This document shows, one piece after another, positions 62,401-64,000 of a stretch of DNA of 64,000 nucleotides; within the stretch, counting starts at the first letter, position 1, and every line of letters starts with the position of its first letter. The DNA lies in assembly GCA_004154925.1 (NCBI GenBank), contig QJNS01000339.1, forward strand, positions 1-64,000, written 5' to 3'. The notes below the pieces were generated by a model. The model was not told the DNA's origin. It did no database searches and was given only the letters and a program-made list of their open reading frames with translations. The stretch comes from Monosporascus cannonballus (lineage: Eukaryota; Ascomycota; Sordariomycetes; Xylariales). The position numbers were made by a program, and so were the translations under genes.

Positions 62401-64000
62401 CGGCGTAAATGCGGACGCGGGTATAGCCCTAACGGCGTTAAAGCAAAAACTGTTCTGGGAGCTTAAAAAAAATGCGTATAAGGCCGAAAACAACATTAAG
62501 GCGTAAACAAAAGTTATATAGGGCTTTAAGGGTTCCCGGTTAACGAAAATACTTTAATTCGGGGCCCTAAAGTTCTTAACGTATTTGTAAAAGCTAAAAG
62601 ATAACGAAATTAAAACGTCGTACGCGTTACCGCCGAAACGGGTGTTCGACGGCGATACCGGCGATAATAACGAAACGGACCTTGGCCTAGTTCGTATTTT
62701 CGTCGCCGCCGAGGCCATACTTAAGGATGCTTACAAATTATATAACGATATTTTGCCCGGCCGGCGGATAACATAATAACGGGTTAATATTTTAAACGAA
62801 TTTTATGCCGGGGTTTTGGGTACGTCGGCCGGGTTTCGTTACTTTAAAAACGGATTTACGTTAAGGACGTATTTTGCTAAAATAAAATAATTATTCGTTT
62901 ATTTTTTTACCGTAATTTATCGCTAAAACGGTTATTTTACCCGAAAGCAAAACGATTAAGTTATATTGCGCGATATTATCGAATTTACCGATATGTAATT
63001 ACGGGCGATAAATAATATTATGGCCGCCTTACGTTAAGGCGATAAAAAAAAACCGGATTTGCGTTTAAACGGGCTATTCGGCGGCTTTATTTGGCCTTAA
63101 TTTGTTACCGGGTAAAAAACGAACCGTTTAGGTCGCCGGTATTAAGTTTTTGCGTTATGTTAAGCTAAAAGGTATACGGCCGGAAAAGGGGGGAGGACGG
63201 CAAAAAAAAGGCCAAAAGTAAGGCCCGGTAATCGGTCCAAGGTACGTAAAAAAAACCCGGGAATTATAATAATAATTTATTTGCTTTTATTTAGACGGCT
63301 TAATTAATTTTTTTTGATTATATTTACTTTTACGAACAAAACGATAATAACCGGATGCCCGATTTCCTCCGGAAGCTTTATTAGAAGTTTTTCTAGTAAT
63401 TAACGGAAATATTTTTCGGTTATATTTTTTAATAAAAGCTTTATTTATTTGTTACTAATAAAAATATTATTACGAAACGTTAGGTACGGTAATCCTTAAA
63501 TAAATAAACGATTAAATTCTAAGATATCGAATTATAAATAAACCAAGTTTTGTAATTAATTTCGGCGAAGTACCGCCGGGCCCGCTTAATCCTTTACGAC
63601 AAACTTTTGTTTAAGGCCGCGAACTTTATTCCGATAAAGTTATAAAAGTTCCGTAACGACCTGGATATGGACGACTTTAACGGCTCGTAACTTACCGACG
63701 CCAAAAATACGGCGCTCCTCGACGGCGCCGAATACGCTTTACTGCGGCAAATCCGGGGCAACGCCGAATTACGGCGGGCGTTTTTACGGAATAAAAACTA
63801 TAACGGCAAAATCGTCTGCCCGAAAGTAATAAACGTATACGAAATTTACGTCCAGAATTTCCTAAGATTATTAATCCCGTTTTGCCAAATCCCAGCCGGC
63901 CCGCCGTTACGGGCGTCTAAATTATTTTCCGTTACGGCGCGTAATACGGCCCGGTAACGGCATATATTCCTTTAGGAAAAACTTATTATACTTTACGTCC
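62400..64000 (+). pseudogene. Telomere-linked RecQ-like helicase family, N-terminal part, RIP-degraded
   Basis: Plus-strand frames match, in order, the long region that precedes the RecQ-type helicase domain in fungal telomere-linked (tlh-type) proteins: LFWELKKNAYKAE; SYALPPKRVFDGDTGD; ETDLGLVRIFVAAEAILKDA; LNEFYAGVLGTSAGFRYFKN; TLRTYFAKIKQLFVYFFTV; DDFNGS; LLDGAEYALLRQIRGNAEL; LFSVTARNTAR. Stops are of RIP type and there are frameshifts. The helicase motor itself would lie beyond the right edge. These genes typically sit next to telomeres or are amplified as subtelomeric repeats. The family is named from memory of its sequence pattern. Confidence 0.65.

Noticed and set aside
1..64000. Defence island, CRISPR array, biosynthetic cluster or phage-like system
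   Set aside because: No direct-repeat array with spacers, no cas, toxin-antitoxin or megasynthase genes; the structure is that of fungal repeats and gene debris.

Overview
The window looks like repeat-rich, probably subtelomeric or AT-isochore DNA from a filamentous ascomycete (Pezizomycotina). Long very AT-rich blocks (about 1-25,940, 34,049-48,514 and 55,250-62,400) are built from LTR retrotransposons whose reading frames are riddled with C-to-T and G-to-A changes, the signature of repeat-induced point mutation (RIP). Two islands of ordinary base composition (about 25,945-34,048 and 48,515-55,250) hold genes and gene fragments, some with short introns of fungal type. I see no tRNA, rRNA, CRISPR array or bacterial-style operon.

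Layout. 1-6,909: an (ATT)n microsatellite, a long degenerate frame of unknown family and a gag zinc-knuckle remnant. 6,915-16,450: a composite Ty3/Gypsy element with three 206-bp LTRs (LTR-gag-LTR-gag-pol-LTR) inside one AAAAT target duplication. 16,983-24,247: a full-length chromodomain Gypsy element (A1) with 422-bp LTRs and a GTAAT duplication. 24,253-25,940: the 3' part of a second chromodomain family (D), minus strand. 25,945-34,048: island 1, with a RIP-damaged phospholipase B gene, an intact-looking C2H2 zinc-finger gene with two introns, a small RING-finger gene, Tc1/mariner and hAT transposase fragments, and pieces of short LTRs. 33,908-48,619: a three-level nest in which a 241-bp solo LTR (duplication TATTC) is split by Gypsy element A2 (GTTCG), itself split by minus-strand Gypsy element B1 (GTTAC). 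48,625-55,250: island 2, with pogo/Fot1-like transposase fragments, a 535-codon pseudogene of unknown function and a truncated gene of a fungal family with an IEFK core. 55,892-61,215: another solo LTR and two truncated B elements, one inside the other. 62,400-64,000: the degenerate N-terminal part of a telomere-linked-helicase (RecQ-like) family gene that runs off the window.

How it fits together. The related Gypsy copies (A1, A2, B1, B2, B3) share gag zinc knuckle, DSG protease, YxDD reverse transcriptase, integrase and C-terminal chromodomain wherever those parts survive. The four copies that retain their 3' end, plus element D, also carry an antisense frame at the 3' end with a charged, coiled-coil-like body and an FDW motif near its end. 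Chromodomain targeting would explain the repeated insertion into existing repeats. The islands look like a mosaic of host genes and transposon debris partly or wholly spared by RIP. I did not find a convincing new defence or metabolic system. The least explained items are the antisense frame, the intact zinc-finger gene, the RING protein with a lost ligand and the 535-codon pseudogene.
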